The translations under genes and the position numbers were made by a program. Shown here one piece after another: positions 6,065-15,168 of a DNA stretch of 64,000 nt. How positions within the stretch are numbered: the stretch's first letter is position 1; every line of letters starts with the position of its first letter. The DNA is from Agrococcus casei LMG 22410 (GTDB lineage: Bacteria > Actinomycetota > Actinomycetes > Actinomycetales > Microbacteriaceae). The stretch is taken from contig NZ_FUHU01000026.1 of the NCBI RefSeq assembly GCF_900163565.1, forward strand, positions 248,001 through 312,000. Direction: 5' to 3'. The notes below the pieces were generated by a model. It ran no database searches. It had not been told where the DNA came from and worked only from the letters and a program-made list of their open reading frames with translations.

Positions 6065-8728
6065 ATGACGGATTCGCCAGCCACCAGCACGCAGTCACGC
6101 CAGACCCTCATGGTGATCGACGGGCACTCGCTCGCGTTCAGGGCCTTCTACGCTCTGCCGCTCGACAACTTCATCAACCGCGAGGGCCAGCACACGAACG
6201 CCATCCACGGCTTCCTGTCGATGCTGCTGAAGATCGTCAAGGACGAGGCGCCCACGCATCTGGCTGTCGCCTTCGACATCTCGCGCTTCTCGTTCCGCAC
6301 ACGCGAGTACCCCGAGTACAAGGGCACGCGAGCCGAGACGCCGGTCGAGTTCAAGGGCCAGGTGCCGCTGCTGCAGGAGGCCCTGGCAGCGATGAACATC
6401 ACGACCATCACGAAAGAGGATTACGAGGCCGACGACATCCTCGCGACCCTCGCACGCGAGGGCGCAGAAGCAGACATGGATGTGCTGGTCGTCTCGGGCG
6501 ATCGCGACACCATCCAGCTGGTCAACGATCGCGTCACCCTCCTCTACCCATCGGTGCGCGGCGTCAGCGAGCTCAAGCGCTACACGCCCGAGACCGTGCA
6601 CGAGAAGTACGGCATCGCACCCGAGCAGTACCCCGAGATCGCCGCGCTCGTCGGCGAGACCAGCGACAACCTCATCGGCATCGACAAGGTCGGCGAGAAG
6701 ACGGCTGTGAAGTGGATCTCGCAGTACGGCACCGTCGACAACCTGCTTGAGCACGCGGACGACATCAAGGGCGTCGTGGGCGGAAACCTGCGCGACCAGC
6801 GCGACCGGGCCATCCGCAACCGCCGCCTCAACCGCCTCGTCAACGACGTCGAGCTGCCCGTGAAGCCGACCGACCTCGAGCGCCAGCCCATCGATCCTCC
6901 TGCTGTGCGCGAGGTGTTCTCGCAGAAGCTGAACTTCCGCACGCTGCTCGACCGCGTGCTCGCGCTGGCTGAAGACCAGGGCCTCGACGAGGCGCCCGCG
7001 CCCGCAGAAGAGGCACCGAAGCCCGCGAAGCTGATCGACGAGGAGCTCGACTACTGGCTCGAGCGCAGCGACGCAGAAGTCACGGTCTCAGTCTCGGCGG
7101 CGGGGGAGTCGGTCGCGGCATTCGGCCTCGCACGCGGCGAAGAGACGGTCTTCGTGCCGTTCGAGTCGCAGACCGGCGACTACGTCGGATTCCGTGCATG
7201 GCTCGCGGGCGACGCTCCCAAGGCGGTGCACGACTACAAGGCGCTCGAGCGCCTCCTGCAGCACGACGGGATGACGCTGGGCGGCGTCACCTGGGACACC
7301 CGCATCGCCGCTTGGCTCCAGCGTCCCGGCGCCCCCGCCAAGATGTTCGGTCTCGCGCCGCTGGTGGAGTTCACCCTCGGCATGACGCTGCCGGAGCCCG
7401 ACCCGAACCAGCTGCTTCCCGACGACGACCCCGATTCGCTGGCGGCAGAGGCGTGGATGACCGCGAAGGTCGTCGAGGCGCAGCGCGAAGGGCTCGACAA
7501 GGGCACCGTCAGCGTGCTCGCCGACATCGAGCTGCCGCTCGTTCGCGTGCTCTCGCGCATGGAACGCACCGGCATCCACGTCGACTTCGAGTCGCTGCAG
7601 TCGCTGCATGATGAGCTGCGAGCTCAGGCCGCAGAGCACCAGGAGGCCGCATTCGCCGAGATCGGGCACGAGGTCAACCTCGGCAGCCCTAAGCAGCTGC
7701 AGACCGTGCTCTTCGAAGAGCTCGAGATGCCCAAGACACGAGCGACCAAGACCGGCTACTCGACTGACGCGGCGTCGCTCGCCGACCTGCAGGAGTCGAA
7801 CCCGCATCCGTTCCTGGGGCTCCTGCTGAAGTACCGCGAGGCGACGAAGCTCGCCCAGATGATCGAGTCGCTCACGAAGGCTGTCGTCGACTCGCGCATC
7901 CACACGACCTATGACCAGACCGGCTCTGCCACGGGCCGCATGTCGTCGAACGACCCGAACCTGCAGAACATCCCGGTGCGCACCGAGGTGTCGCACCGCA
8001 TCCGCGAGGGCTTCGACCACGACGAGCGCTTCGAGACGCTGCTGACCGCCGACTACTCGCAGATCGAGATGCGCATCATGGCGCACCTGTCTGAAGACCC
8101 GGGACTCATCGAGGCGTTCAACTCGGGCGAAGACCTGCACCGCTTCGTGGGCGCTCGCATCTTCTCGGTCGAGCCTGAAGAGGTCACGCCGGTCATGCGC
8201 ACCAAGGTCAAGGCGATGAGCTACGGACTCGCCTACGGCCTCAGCGCCTTCGGCCTCTCGAAGCAGCTGCGCATTCCGCAGTCCGAGGCGAAGCAGCTGA
8301 TGCTCGACTACTTCGAGCGATTCGGGGCCGTGCGCGACTACCTCCGCGGCGTCGTGCAGCAGGCGAAAGACGACGGCTACACGACCACGATCTTCGGTCG
8401 CAGGCGCCCCTTCCCGGACCTCAAGTCGTCGAACCGCGTGCTCCGCGAGAACGCCGAGCGCGCCGCGCTCAACTCGCCGATCCAGGGCTCTGCCGCCGAT
8501 ATCATCAAGCGCGCGATGCTCACGATCGACAAGGCGATGACGGATGCGCGGCTGCAGTCGAACATGCTGCTGCAGGTGCACGATGAGCTCGTGTTCGAGG
8601 TTGCCGACGGCGAGCTCGACCAGCTCAAGCAGATCGTCATCGACGGCATGGGCTCCGCCGCCGACCTGACGGTGCCGCTCGACGTGCAGATCGGCATCGG
8701 CGCGAACTGGAACGAGGCAGCACACTGA
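6065..8728 (+). CDS. polA: DNA polymerase I
   Basis: An 887-residue family A polymerase for gap filling, Okazaki primer removal and excision repair. The N-terminal 5' nuclease (about 15-310) has DGHSLAFRAFYALP, YEADDILATLA and VVSGDRDTIQLV. The middle 3'-5' exonuclease-like region (about 330-510) lacks the usual DxE pair and looks inactive, as in most actinobacteria. The polymerase domain has motif A DYSQIEMRIMAHL, motif B RTKVKAMSYGLAYG and motif C LLQVHDELVFEV. Motif B carries Tyr where E. coli has Phe762, which is typical of mycobacterial and other actinobacterial enzymes. The ATG is preceded by a leaderless-type -10 box. Confidence 0.97.
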   Translation: MTDSPATSTQSRQTLMVIDGHSLAFRAFYALPLDNFINREGQHTNAIHGFLSMLLKIVKDEAPTHLAVAFDISRFSFRTREYPEYKGTRAETPVEFKGQVPLLQEALAAMNITTITKEDYEADDILATLAREGAEADMDVLVVSGDRDTIQLVNDRVTLLYPSVRGVSELKRYTPETVHEKYGIAPEQYPEIAALVGETSDNLIGIDKVGEKTAVKWISQYGTVDNLLEHADDIKGVVGGNLRDQRDRAIRNRRLNRLVNDVELPVKPTDLERQPIDPPAVREVFSQKLNFRTLLDRVLALAEDQGLDEAPAPAEEAPKPAKLIDEELDYWLERSDAEVTVSVSAAGESVAAFGLARGEETVFVPFESQTGDYVGFRAWLAGDAPKAVHDYKALERLLQHDGMTLGGVTWDTRIAAWLQRPGAPAKMFGLAPLVEFTLGMTLPEPDPNQLLPDDDPDSLAAEAWMTAKVVEAQREGLDKGTVSVLADIELPLVRVLSRMERTGIHVDFESLQSLHDELRAQAAEHQEAAFAEIGHEVNLGSPKQLQTVLFEELEMPKTRATKTGYSTDAASLADLQESNPHPFLGLLLKYREATKLAQMIESLTKAVVDSRIHTTYDQTGSATGRMSSNDPNLQNIPVRTEVSHRIREGFDHDERFETLLTADYSQIEMRIMAHLSEDPGLIEAFNSGEDLHRFVGARIFSVEPEEVTPVMRTKVKAMSYGLAYGLSAFGLSKQLRIPQSEAKQLMLDYFERFGAVRDYLRGVVQQAKDDGYTTTIFGRRRPFPDLKSSNRVLRENAERAALNSPIQGSAADIIKRAMLTIDKAMTDARLQSNMLLQVHDELVFEVADGELDQLKQIVIDGMGSAADLTVPLDVQIGIGANWNEAAH

Positions 8729-8736
8729 CCCTGCGA

Positions 8737-8742
8737 TAGCCT
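8737..8742 (+). promoter_or_regulatory. -10 box of leaderless promoter for the DUF885 gene
   Basis: TAGCCT ends 6 nt before the ATG at 8749, and no SD is seen. This spacing favours the ATG over the GTG two codons upstream at 8743. Confidence 0.5.
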
Positions 8743-8748
8743 GTGCGC

Positions 8749-10419
8749 ATGACTGAGCAGGAGCGCAGCGAAGCGCGTACGCCGACCGAAATCGACCGCA
8801 TCGCCGAGGAGTCCCTCGAAGCCGAGACTGCGCTCAGCCCTGAGCTGCGCGTCTACCTCGGCATCGACGGCGACAAGTCCGAGTACACCGACTACTCGCC
8901 CGCGGGCGTCGAGCCCCGCAAGGCGATGCTCGCGAAGAGCATCGCGGCCCTCGAGGCCGAAGAGCCGCTCGATGACATCGACTGGGTGACCAAGACCGAC
9001 CTGCTGCGCGAGCTTCGCCTGCAGCAGGAGATCGTCGACTCGAACTGGCACCAGCGCGAGCTGAACAACCTCGAGTCACCTGCGCAGAGCACGCGCGAGA
9101 TCTTCGACCTCATGCCGAACGAGACCGAAGACGACTGGGCTGCCATCGCGGCCCGTCTGGCCAACCTGCCCGCCGCACTCGCCGGCTGGCAGGAAACACT
9201 CGCCGAGGGAATCGCAGCGTCGAACACCCCCGCACGCCGCCAGGTCGAGATCGTGCTCGAGCAGCTGCAGCAGTTCGAGGGCGGCAAGGGCCGCTTCCAC
9301 GAGCTCGTCGCAGACGCATCAGCGCCCGAGTCGCTGGCCGCCGACCTGCGGGCCGGCGCCGAGGCGGCGACCGAGGCGCAGCTCGCCCTCTCGCGCTTCC
9401 TCCAGTCTGAGCTGCTGCCGGCAGCCCGCGAGGAGGACGCAGTCGGGCGCGACCTCTACTCGATGTTCTCGCGCCAGTTCCTCGGTGCGGCAGTCGACCT
9501 CGACGAGACGTACGAGTGGGGCATCGAAGAGCTCGAGCGCATGAAGACCGAGCAGGAGCGCATCGCCGGCGAGATCCTGCCGGGCGCCAGCGTGCAGGAG
9601 GCCATCGCGCACCTCGACAAGGACGAGTCGCGCAAGCTGCACGGCACGGATGCGCTGCGCGAGTGGATGCAGAGCACAAGCGACCAGGCGATCGAAGAGC
9701 TCGGCAAGACGCACTTCGACATCGCCGCGCCCATCCGCGACCTCGAATGCATGATCGCTCCGAGCCAGACCGGCGCCATCTACTACACGCCGCCGACCGA
9801 CGACTTCTCGCGCGCCGGACGCATGTGGTGGTCGGTTCCCGAGGGCATCACCGAGTTCGACACGTGGCGCGAGCTGACGACGGTCTACCACGAGGGCGTT
9901 CCCGGTCATCACCTGCAGCTCGCGCAGGCGGTCTACAACAAGGACCAGCTGAACGCATGGCGTCGCATCGCCGGCACCTCAGGGCACGCCGAGGGCTGGG
10001 CGCTGTATGCGGAGCGGCTCATGGAGTCGCTCGGGTACCTCGACGACCCGGCTGACAGACTCGGCATGCTCGACGGACAGCGGATGCGCGCAGCACGCGT
10101 CGTGCTCGACATCGGCGTGCACCTGGGCAAGAAGCGCCTTGACGGCACAGGCAAGTGGGACTTCGACTACGCCTTCGACTTCATGAAGCAGAACGTCAAC
10201 ATGAACGAGCCGTTCGTGCGATTCGAGACCAACCGCTACTTCGGCTGGCCCGGCCAGGCGCCCTCGTACAAGATCGGCCAGCGCATCTTCGAGCAGATCC
10301 GCGACGACGCCGCGAAGCAGGAGGGCGAGGCCTTCAGCCTCAAGGACTTCCACATGCGAGTGCTCAACATCGGAGGCGTCGGCCTCGACACGCTGCGCGA
10401 AGCAGTGCTTCGCAGTTGA
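8749..10419 (+). CDS. DUF885 family protein, putative zinc metallopeptidase
   Basis: A 556-residue cytoplasmic protein of the DUF885 family. The conserved HEGVPGHH motif (near residue 381) resembles the HExxH-like zinc site of metallopeptidases, and GHAEGWALYAERLMESLG about 40 residues later supplies the Glu-rich second motif of the family. The C-terminal GQAPSYKIGQ is also conserved. Family members are thought to be oligopeptidases but few have known substrates. There is no signal peptide. It stands alone between polA and rpsA. The start at the ATG rather than the GTG at 8743 is chosen from the -10 spacing. Confidence 0.85.
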   Translation: MTEQERSEARTPTEIDRIAEESLEAETALSPELRVYLGIDGDKSEYTDYSPAGVEPRKAMLAKSIAALEAEEPLDDIDWVTKTDLLRELRLQQEIVDSNWHQRELNNLESPAQSTREIFDLMPNETEDDWAAIAARLANLPAALAGWQETLAEGIAASNTPARRQVEIVLEQLQQFEGGKGRFHELVADASAPESLAADLRAGAEAATEAQLALSRFLQSELLPAAREEDAVGRDLYSMFSRQFLGAAVDLDETYEWGIEELERMKTEQERIAGEILPGASVQEAIAHLDKDESRKLHGTDALREWMQSTSDQAIEELGKTHFDIAAPIRDLECMIAPSQTGAIYYTPPTDDFSRAGRMWWSVPEGITEFDTWRELTTVYHEGVPGHHLQLAQAVYNKDQLNAWRRIAGTSGHAEGWALYAERLMESLGYLDDPADRLGMLDGQRMRAARVVLDIGVHLGKKRLDGTGKWDFDYAFDFMKQNVNMNEPFVRFETNRYFGWPGQAPSYKIGQRIFEQIRDDAAKQEGEAFSLKDFHMRVLNIGGVGLDTLREAVLRS

Positions 10420-10444
10420 GGTACGGCCAGAACACGGGTACGAT
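10416..10444 (+). promoter_or_regulatory. rpsA promoter with -35 and -10
   Basis: TTGAGG (10416-10421) and TACGAT (10439-10444) are separated by exactly 17 nt, the best housekeeping-type promoter in the window. Transcription is predicted near 10451, leaving a leader of about 90 nt before rpsA. The -35 overlaps the stop codon of the DUF885 gene. Confidence 0.65.
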
Positions 10445-10540
10445 TACGAGGTCACCCCTATGCGGGTGGTTCAATCATGTCCGTTGTCTGGGGCGAAGTG
10501 CCGCAGCCCGATTTATCCATATTTGAAGGTTCCAAACCAT

Positions 10541-11989
10541 ATGACCACTGCAGAGACCAAGGCTCCCAAGCAGGTCGCTGTGAATGACATCGGCTCGGCC
10601 GATGACTTCATGGCCGCCGTTGAGAAGACCCTGAAGTTCTTCAACGACGGCGACCTTATCGAAGGCACTGTCGTCAAGATCGATCGCGACGAAGTGCTCC
10701 TCGACGTTGGCTACAAGACCGAGGGCGTCGTTCCCTCGCGTGAGCTCAGCATCAAGCACGACATCGACCCCAACGAGGTCGTCGAAGTCGGCGACACTGT
10801 CGAAGCCCTTGTCCTCCAGAAGGAAGACAAAGAAGGCCGACTCATCCTCTCCAAGAAGCGTGCACAGTACGAGCGCGCATGGGGCGACGTCGAGAAGATC
10901 AAGGAAGAAGACGGCGTCGTCACCGGCACCGTCATCGAGGTCGTCAAGGGCGGCCTGATCGTCGACATCGGTCTCCGCGGCTTCCTCCCCGCTTCACTGA
11001 TCGAGCTGCGTCGCGTCCGCGACCTGACCCCGTACCTGGGCCAGGAGATCGAGGCGAAGATCCTCGAGCTCGACAAGAACCGCAACAACGTGGTCCTGTC
11101 GCGTCGCGCTCTGCTCGAGCAGACCCAGTCCGAGACCCGCACGCAGTTCCTCGACGGCCTCCAGAAGGGCCAGATCCGCAAGGGCGTCGTCTCGTCGATC
11201 GTCAACTTCGGCGCATTCGTCGACCTCGGCGGCGTCGACGGCCTCGTGCACGTCTCAGAGCTCTCGTGGAAGCACATCGAGCACGCCTCAGAGGTCGTCT
11301 CGGTCGGCGACGAGGTCACCGTCGAGATCCTCACGGTCGAGCGTGACCGCGAGCGTGTCTCGCTGTCGCTCAAGGCAACGCAGGAAGACCCGTGGCAGGT
11401 GTTCGCTCGCACGCACGCGATCGGCCAGCTGGCTCCCGGAAAGGTCACCAAGCTCGTCACGTTCGGTGCGTTCGTTCGCGTCGCTGACGGCATCGAGGGC
11501 CTCGTCCACATCTCCGAGCTCTCGGGCCGCCACGTCGAGACCGCCGACCAGGTCGTCTCGGTCAACGACGAGGTCTTCGTCAAGATCATCGACATCGACC
11601 TCGAGCGCCGCCGCATCTCGCTGTCGCTCAAGCAGGCCAACGACGATGTCGACGTCAACGCAGAGGACTTCGATCCCGCGCTGTACGGCATGCTGGCTGA
11701 GTACGACGACGCGGGCAACTACAAGTTCCCCGAGGGCTTCGACTCAGAGACCAACGAGTGGAAGGAAGGCTTCGACGCACAGCGCGAGGCTTGGGAGGCC
11801 GACTACGCTGCCGCCCGCACCCGTTGGGAGTCGCACAAGGCTCAGGTCGCCGTTGCCCGCGAGGCAGAGGCAGAGGCCGGCCAGGACGCAGGCGGCTCGT
11901 CGTTCACCTCGACGACCGACTCGTCCGGAACCCTCGCTGACGATGAGGCACTGGCAGCTCTGCGCGAGAAGCTCACCGGCGGAGAGTAG
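10541..11989 (+). CDS. rpsA: 30S ribosomal protein S1
   Basis: A 482-residue S1 with four OB-fold S1 repeats at about 35-100, 118-185, 203-272 and 290-358; the repeats are visible as GTVVKIDRDEVLLDVGYKTEGVVP, GTVIEVVKGGLIVDIGLRGFLPAS, GVVSSIVNFGAFVDLGGVDGLVHVSELS and GKVTKLVTFGAFVRVADGIEGLVHISELS. Four repeats is the normal number for actinobacteria. An acidic C-terminal tail follows. The ATG is chosen because GAAGG lies 11 nt upstream and MTTAETKA is a typical start; an in-frame ATG at 10460 would add residues unlike the family. S1 helps mRNA bind the ribosome, which is of interest where many messages seem leaderless. Confidence 0.96.
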   Translation: MTTAETKAPKQVAVNDIGSADDFMAAVEKTLKFFNDGDLIEGTVVKIDRDEVLLDVGYKTEGVVPSRELSIKHDIDPNEVVEVGDTVEALVLQKEDKEGRLILSKKRAQYERAWGDVEKIKEEDGVVTGTVIEVVKGGLIVDIGLRGFLPASLIELRRVRDLTPYLGQEIEAKILELDKNRNNVVLSRRALLEQTQSETRTQFLDGLQKGQIRKGVVSSIVNFGAFVDLGGVDGLVHVSELSWKHIEHASEVVSVGDEVTVEILTVERDRERVSLSLKATQEDPWQVFARTHAIGQLAPGKVTKLVTFGAFVRVADGIEGLVHISELSGRHVETADQVVSVNDEVFVKIIDIDLERRRISLSLKQANDDVDVNAEDFDPALYGMLAEYDDAGNYKFPEGFDSETNEWKEGFDAQREAWEADYAAARTRWESHKAQVAVAREAEAEAGQDAGGSSFTSTTDSSGTLADDEALAALREKLTGGE

Positions 11990-12005
11990 TCCACCACGCT
12001 CGAGA

Positions 12006-12034
12006 GGGGCTCGGTCTTCGGACCGGGCCCCTTT
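12006..12034 (+). terminator. Intrinsic terminator after rpsA
   Basis: GGGGCTCGGTC and GACCGGGCCCC form an 11-bp stem (one G-U wobble) closed by a stable TTCG tetraloop and followed by TTT. Confidence 0.85.
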
Positions 12035-12047
12035 CGGCGTCTCTTGC

Positions 12048-12053
12048 TAGATT
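12048..12053 (+). promoter_or_regulatory. -10 box of leaderless promoter for serine hydrolase
   Basis: TAGATT ends 6 nt before the ATG at 12060; no SD is present. Confidence 0.5.
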
Positions 12054-12059
12054 GCTCGA

Positions 12060-12950
12060 ATGACCCGCGCATCCGACACGCTCGCGACCATCGTCAGACA
12101 GATCGATGACGAGCGGCTCGCCGCGTACGGCGTCGTCGTGCAGATCAGCGACGATCGAGCCGAGCACCGGTGGCTCAGCGACGAACGCGTCGACATCTAC
12201 TCGGCGTCGAAGGGCGTGGCCACGCTGGCTGCCGGCATCGCCGTCGACGAGGGCATCCTGACCCCGTCGACCCGCGTCGCCGAGTGCCTGCCCGAGTTCG
12301 CCGCCGGTCAGGGCGCCGCAGACGTCACCCTCGAGCAGCTGCTTCGCCTGTCGAGCGGCATCGACTTCGACTGGTTCGGCCTCGCCGAGCCTGAGGGGCG
12401 CGACGTCGCCCGTGACATGCTGGCGCTTCCGGTCACGAGACCGGGGAAGTTCCTGTACACGAACGCCAGCCACTACACGGCGATGCGGATGCTCGCCTCA
12501 CGCGTGGGCGATGTGCGCGACTATCTCATGCCCCGGCTGTTCCTGCCCCTCGGCATCCTCAACCCGCAGTGGCAGCGGTGCCCGCTGGGGCACATCCTCG
12601 CCGGCACCGGGCTCATGATGACCACGGCCGAGCTGGCGCGCGTGGGTCAGCTGCTGCGCGACAGGGGCCGCTGGGAAGACCGGCAGCTCGTCTCATCAGC
12701 ATGGGTCGATGCCATGCACGAGAGCTGGCTGAGCACCGGCGGAGACGGCGCGTTCGCCGAGTACGGCATGGGCGCCTGGAACGGCCCCGAGCAGACGTGG
12801 CGCCTCGACGGGCTCTACGGCCAGTATGTCGTCATCGATCAGCAGCGGGACGCCGTCGCAACCATCACGGCTCACGAAGAGGAGCGCGACCACCTGCTGG
12901 CCGAGATCGCGGCCAGGTCACTCACGGAAGCGGGTATCGCTCCGGCGTGA
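12060..12950 (+). CDS. Serine hydrolase, beta-lactamase/PBP-like fold
   Basis: A 296-residue member of the class C beta-lactamase / DD-peptidase-like superfamily. The SxxK nucleophile motif is Ser48-Ala-Ser-Lys51 (YSASKGVATLA) and the YxN motif is Tyr133-Thr-Asn135. A clear HTG/KTG box is not obvious near the C terminus, where ITAHEEERD is the closest candidate. There is no signal peptide, so it is probably cytoplasmic and an esterase or amidase of unknown substrate rather than a secreted antibiotic-resistance enzyme. Its last 29 nt overlap the convergent APH-like gene. Confidence 0.75.
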   Translation: MTRASDTLATIVRQIDDERLAAYGVVVQISDDRAEHRWLSDERVDIYSASKGVATLAAGIAVDEGILTPSTRVAECLPEFAAGQGAADVTLEQLLRLSSGIDFDWFGLAEPEGRDVARDMLALPVTRPGKFLYTNASHYTAMRMLASRVGDVRDYLMPRLFLPLGILNPQWQRCPLGHILAGTGLMMTTAELARVGQLLRDRGRWEDRQLVSSAWVDAMHESWLSTGGDGAFAEYGMGAWNGPEQTWRLDGLYGQYVVIDQQRDAVATITAHEEERDHLLAEIAARSLTEAGIAPA

Positions 12951-13884
12951 CCACCGCGAGATCCGCAAGGTAGCCCCGCTCGCGCGGGTTCGCCCATCCG
13001 TCTGCATCGGTGTCTTCGATGGCCCACGTGCCCTCCTCCCACAGCATGTGGTCGACGGCGTGCGGCCAGAGCTCGCGCTCACGATCGGTCAGCGTCACGT
13101 GTGCGCTGTAGCCCTCGCAGAACGCCCGCCACTCGGCATCAGAGAACATGCGGCCGGGAGCCGTGGCGGCCTCGCGGTGAAAGAGCACCAGCGCCATGGC
13201 CAGCTCGAACAGGCGCGGCTCGACACCGCCGTTGTCAGGGTCGACGAGCACGAGTCGGCCGTCGTCAGCGAACACGATGTTCGTCGACCTGTAGTCGCTC
13301 GAAAGCGCTGCACGGGGGAGCGGCTCGTCGCTGTCGGCAGCCTTCAGCGCGGGAAGCGCCGTGTTCCACCAGCGGTCCAGCAGCTGCTGGACGCCTGCGA
13401 GCAGCGGGGCGGCGTCGTCGCTGAGGTGCTTCGGCAGCTCTTCCTGCAGCGTCACGAGATCGTCGTGCGAATCGTCGAAGTCGGCATCGGTGAACTCGTA
13501 CTGCCGCATCGCTCGCAGCACCGCATCCGGCACCGGCGCTGCATGGATGCGTCCGAGAAGGTCGCCGGCGGCACGTGCGTCGTCGGCACCGCCCTCGTAG
13601 GGACGCCCCTCGATGAACGGGTAGACCACCCACCAGTCGTCGCCGATCCGCTGCGGGTTGTCGGCTGCCAGGGCAAGCGGCGCGACCACCGGCACGCCGA
13701 GCTCGGCCAGTGCGGTCGTCCATGCGGCCATCGCCGCGGCGCGCTCGGGCTTCGTCGCGGTGACCTTGACCACCGCTTCGGCGCCGTCGGCGGCGCGCGC
13801 CCGAAGCACGGTGGCCCAGGGGGTCAGCGACTCGGAGTCGACCGCGGCGAGTCCGAATGCCTGTTGCAGCTGTTCGTGCATCAT
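12922..13884 (-). CDS. Aminoglycoside phosphotransferase-like kinase
   Basis: A 320-residue kinase-fold protein of the APH/choline kinase group. The N lobe has EAVVKVTATKPERAA with a probable ATP-binding Lys. The catalytic loop reads LSSDYRSTNIVF, keeping the catalytic Asp and the metal-binding Asn but with Ser in place of the usual His-Gly, and LVLVDPDNGG supplies the DFG-like Asp. The natural substrate is unknown; there is no reason to assume aminoglycosides. Two tandem ATGs follow GGAG; the first overlaps the stop of the upstream DUF4126 gene, so the two form an operon. The 3' end overlaps the convergent serine hydrolase by 29 nt. Confidence 0.75.
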   Translation of the reverse strand: MMHEQLQQAFGLAAVDSESLTPWATVLRARAADGAEAVVKVTATKPERAAAMAAWTTALAELGVPVVAPLALAADNPQRIGDDWWVVYPFIEGRPYEGGADDARAAGDLLGRIHAAPVPDAVLRAMRQYEFTDADFDDSHDDLVTLQEELPKHLSDDAAPLLAGVQQLLDRWWNTALPALKAADSDEPLPRAALSSDYRSTNIVFADDGRLVLVDPDNGGVEPRLFELAMALVLFHREAATAPGRMFSDAEWRAFCEGYSAHVTLTDRERELWPHAVDHMLWEEGTWAIEDTDADGWANPRERGYLADLAVVTPERYPLP

Positions 13885-14495
13885 TTCTCCGTTGCCGGTG
13901 TGAGGGGTGTGTCTGAGCGCCCGCGGCGGCGTCTGCGCACGAGCAGCACGCCGAGCACGATCACCGCGATGACGCCGAGGATTGCGAGCACCGGCAGGAT
14001 GAGCGCGAACGCGCTGAGGGCGACCGAGCTGAAGTCCTCGACCGTCGACATGATCGGAGCAGCTGCGCCAAGCGTCACCGCATTCGCCACGGGACGAGCC
14101 GTCGTCTTCAGACCGTGCACGCCCAGCGCGATGACGATGCCGATCACGATGGGAACCCACTGGTGGGTCGTGAAGAACTCGGCGGGGTCGGTGACAGCCA
14201 TCGTGCTGGCGCCTGACGACGAGCCGAACACGAGACCGCCGGATGCGGGGCGCACCACGGTCTGCAGCACATCGTTCACGGAGTCGACGGCGGGAATCTT
14301 GTCGGCGACGAGCTCGACGACGAGCAGCACTCCGATGATGCCGAGCACCCACGGGTTCGAGAGCCACGCCCAGCCGTCGGGCACCGAGATGAACTGCGGC
14401 AGGAACCTGTTGGCAAGCCCCACCATGAGCAGCGGAATGTAGGCGTTCATGCCGGCTGCCGCAGCAAGGCCGGAGCCGGTGAATATCTCGAGCAT
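13881..14495 (-). CDS. DUF4126 family membrane protein
   Basis: A 204-residue integral membrane protein. It begins MLEIFTGSGLAAAAGMNAYIPLL, characteristic of DUF4126, and has hydrophobic segments at about 5-30, 48-65, 112-132, 140-155 and 165-190, ending in a basic tail RRRRRGR that should face the cytoplasm. Function is unknown. The ATG is set by a TATTCT -10 box 6 nt upstream on the minus strand. It overlaps the next gene (APH-like) and is divergent from coaE, with only 27 nt between the two starts. Confidence 0.85.
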   Translation of the reverse strand: MLEIFTGSGLAAAAGMNAYIPLLMVGLANRFLPQFISVPDGWAWLSNPWVLGIIGVLLVVELVADKIPAVDSVNDVLQTVVRPASGGLVFGSSSGASTMAVTDPAEFFTTHQWVPIVIGIVIALGVHGLKTTARPVANAVTLGAAAPIMSTVEDFSSVALSAFALILPVLAILGVIAVIVLGVLLVRRRRRGRSDTPLTPATEK

Positions 14496-14501
14496 GTCAC
14501 C

Positions 14502-14507
14502 AGAATA
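14502..14507 (-). promoter_or_regulatory. -10 box of leaderless DUF4126 promoter
   Basis: The minus strand reads TATTCT ending 6 nt before the ATG at 14495. The divergent coaE GTG has TTGAAT (14511-14516) at the same 6-nt spacing, a weaker box. Confidence 0.5.
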
Positions 14508-14522
14508 CGGTTGAATGGCCTG

Positions 14523-15125
14523 GTGACTCTGATTGGACTTACAGGTGGCATCGCGGCAGGCAAGACCACCGTCGCATCTCGTTTCGCCGAACTCGGCGCC
14601 GTGGTGCTCGACGCCGATCGCATCGCGCGCGAAGTGGTCGAGCCAGGCGAAGCGGCGCTGACAGCAGTGGCCGAGCGCTTCGGCGACGGTGTGCTCGATG
14701 CAGCCGGCGCACTTGACCGCCCGGCCCTCGGCGCCGTCGTCTTCGGCGACTCCGAGGCTCGCAGCGACCTCGAGGCGATCCTGCACCCGGCCATCCATCG
14801 ACGCGTCAACGAGCGCATCGCCAAGGCGCATGACGACGACCCGGCTGCTGTCGTCGTCTACGACATCCCGCTGCTCGTCGAGACCCTCCACACGACGCCG
14901 CTCACGTACGATGCGATCGTGGTCGCGCACGCGCCTGCAGACATCCGACGGCAGCGGCTCATCGACCTGCGGGGAATGTCAGCAGAAGAGGCGGATGCGC
15001 GCATCGCGTCCCAGGCGAGCGATGCGGAGCGCCTGGCAGTCGCCGACCACGTCATCCGCACCGACACCTCCATTGAAGACACTGTCGAAGAGGTGGATAC
15101 TGTATGGAAGCTGATCCACGGCTGA
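14523..15125 (+). CDS. coaE: Dephospho-CoA kinase
   Basis: A 200-residue P-loop kinase that phosphorylates dephospho-CoA, the last step of CoA synthesis. The GTG start gives MTLIGLTGGIAAGKTT, the standard CoaE beginning with the Walker A motif. VVLDADRIAREV and the substrate segment PAIHRRV, PLLVE and RRQRLIDLRGMS are all in place. A TTG at 14511 would add four residues but is less consistent with the family. Some actinobacterial CoaE proteins have an extra C-terminal UPF0157 domain; this one does not. Confidence 0.93.
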   Translation: MTLIGLTGGIAAGKTTVASRFAELGAVVLDADRIAREVVEPGEAALTAVAERFGDGVLDAAGALDRPALGAVVFGDSEARSDLEAILHPAIHRRVNERIAKAHDDDPAAVVVYDIPLLVETLHTTPLTYDAIVVAHAPADIRRQRLIDLRGMSAEEADARIASQASDAERLAVADHVIRTDTSIEDTVEEVDTVWKLIHG

Positions 15126-15168
15126 CGACCGTGACGACACCATCGAAGAAGGCGACAACGGCATTCAC

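Noticed and set aside
7088-8725. Minus-strand open frame of about 545 codons opposite polA
   Set aside because: Low-complexity Arg/Leu/Val/Gly-rich product with no motif; polA is complete on the other strand.
10451-10540. Riboswitch or known leader RNA before rpsA
   Set aside because: The leader is about 90 nt but shows no stem pattern or consensus that I recognise.
14496-14930. Upstream extension of the DUF4126 gene
   Set aside because: It is antisense to coaE and the -10 box fixes the start at 14495.
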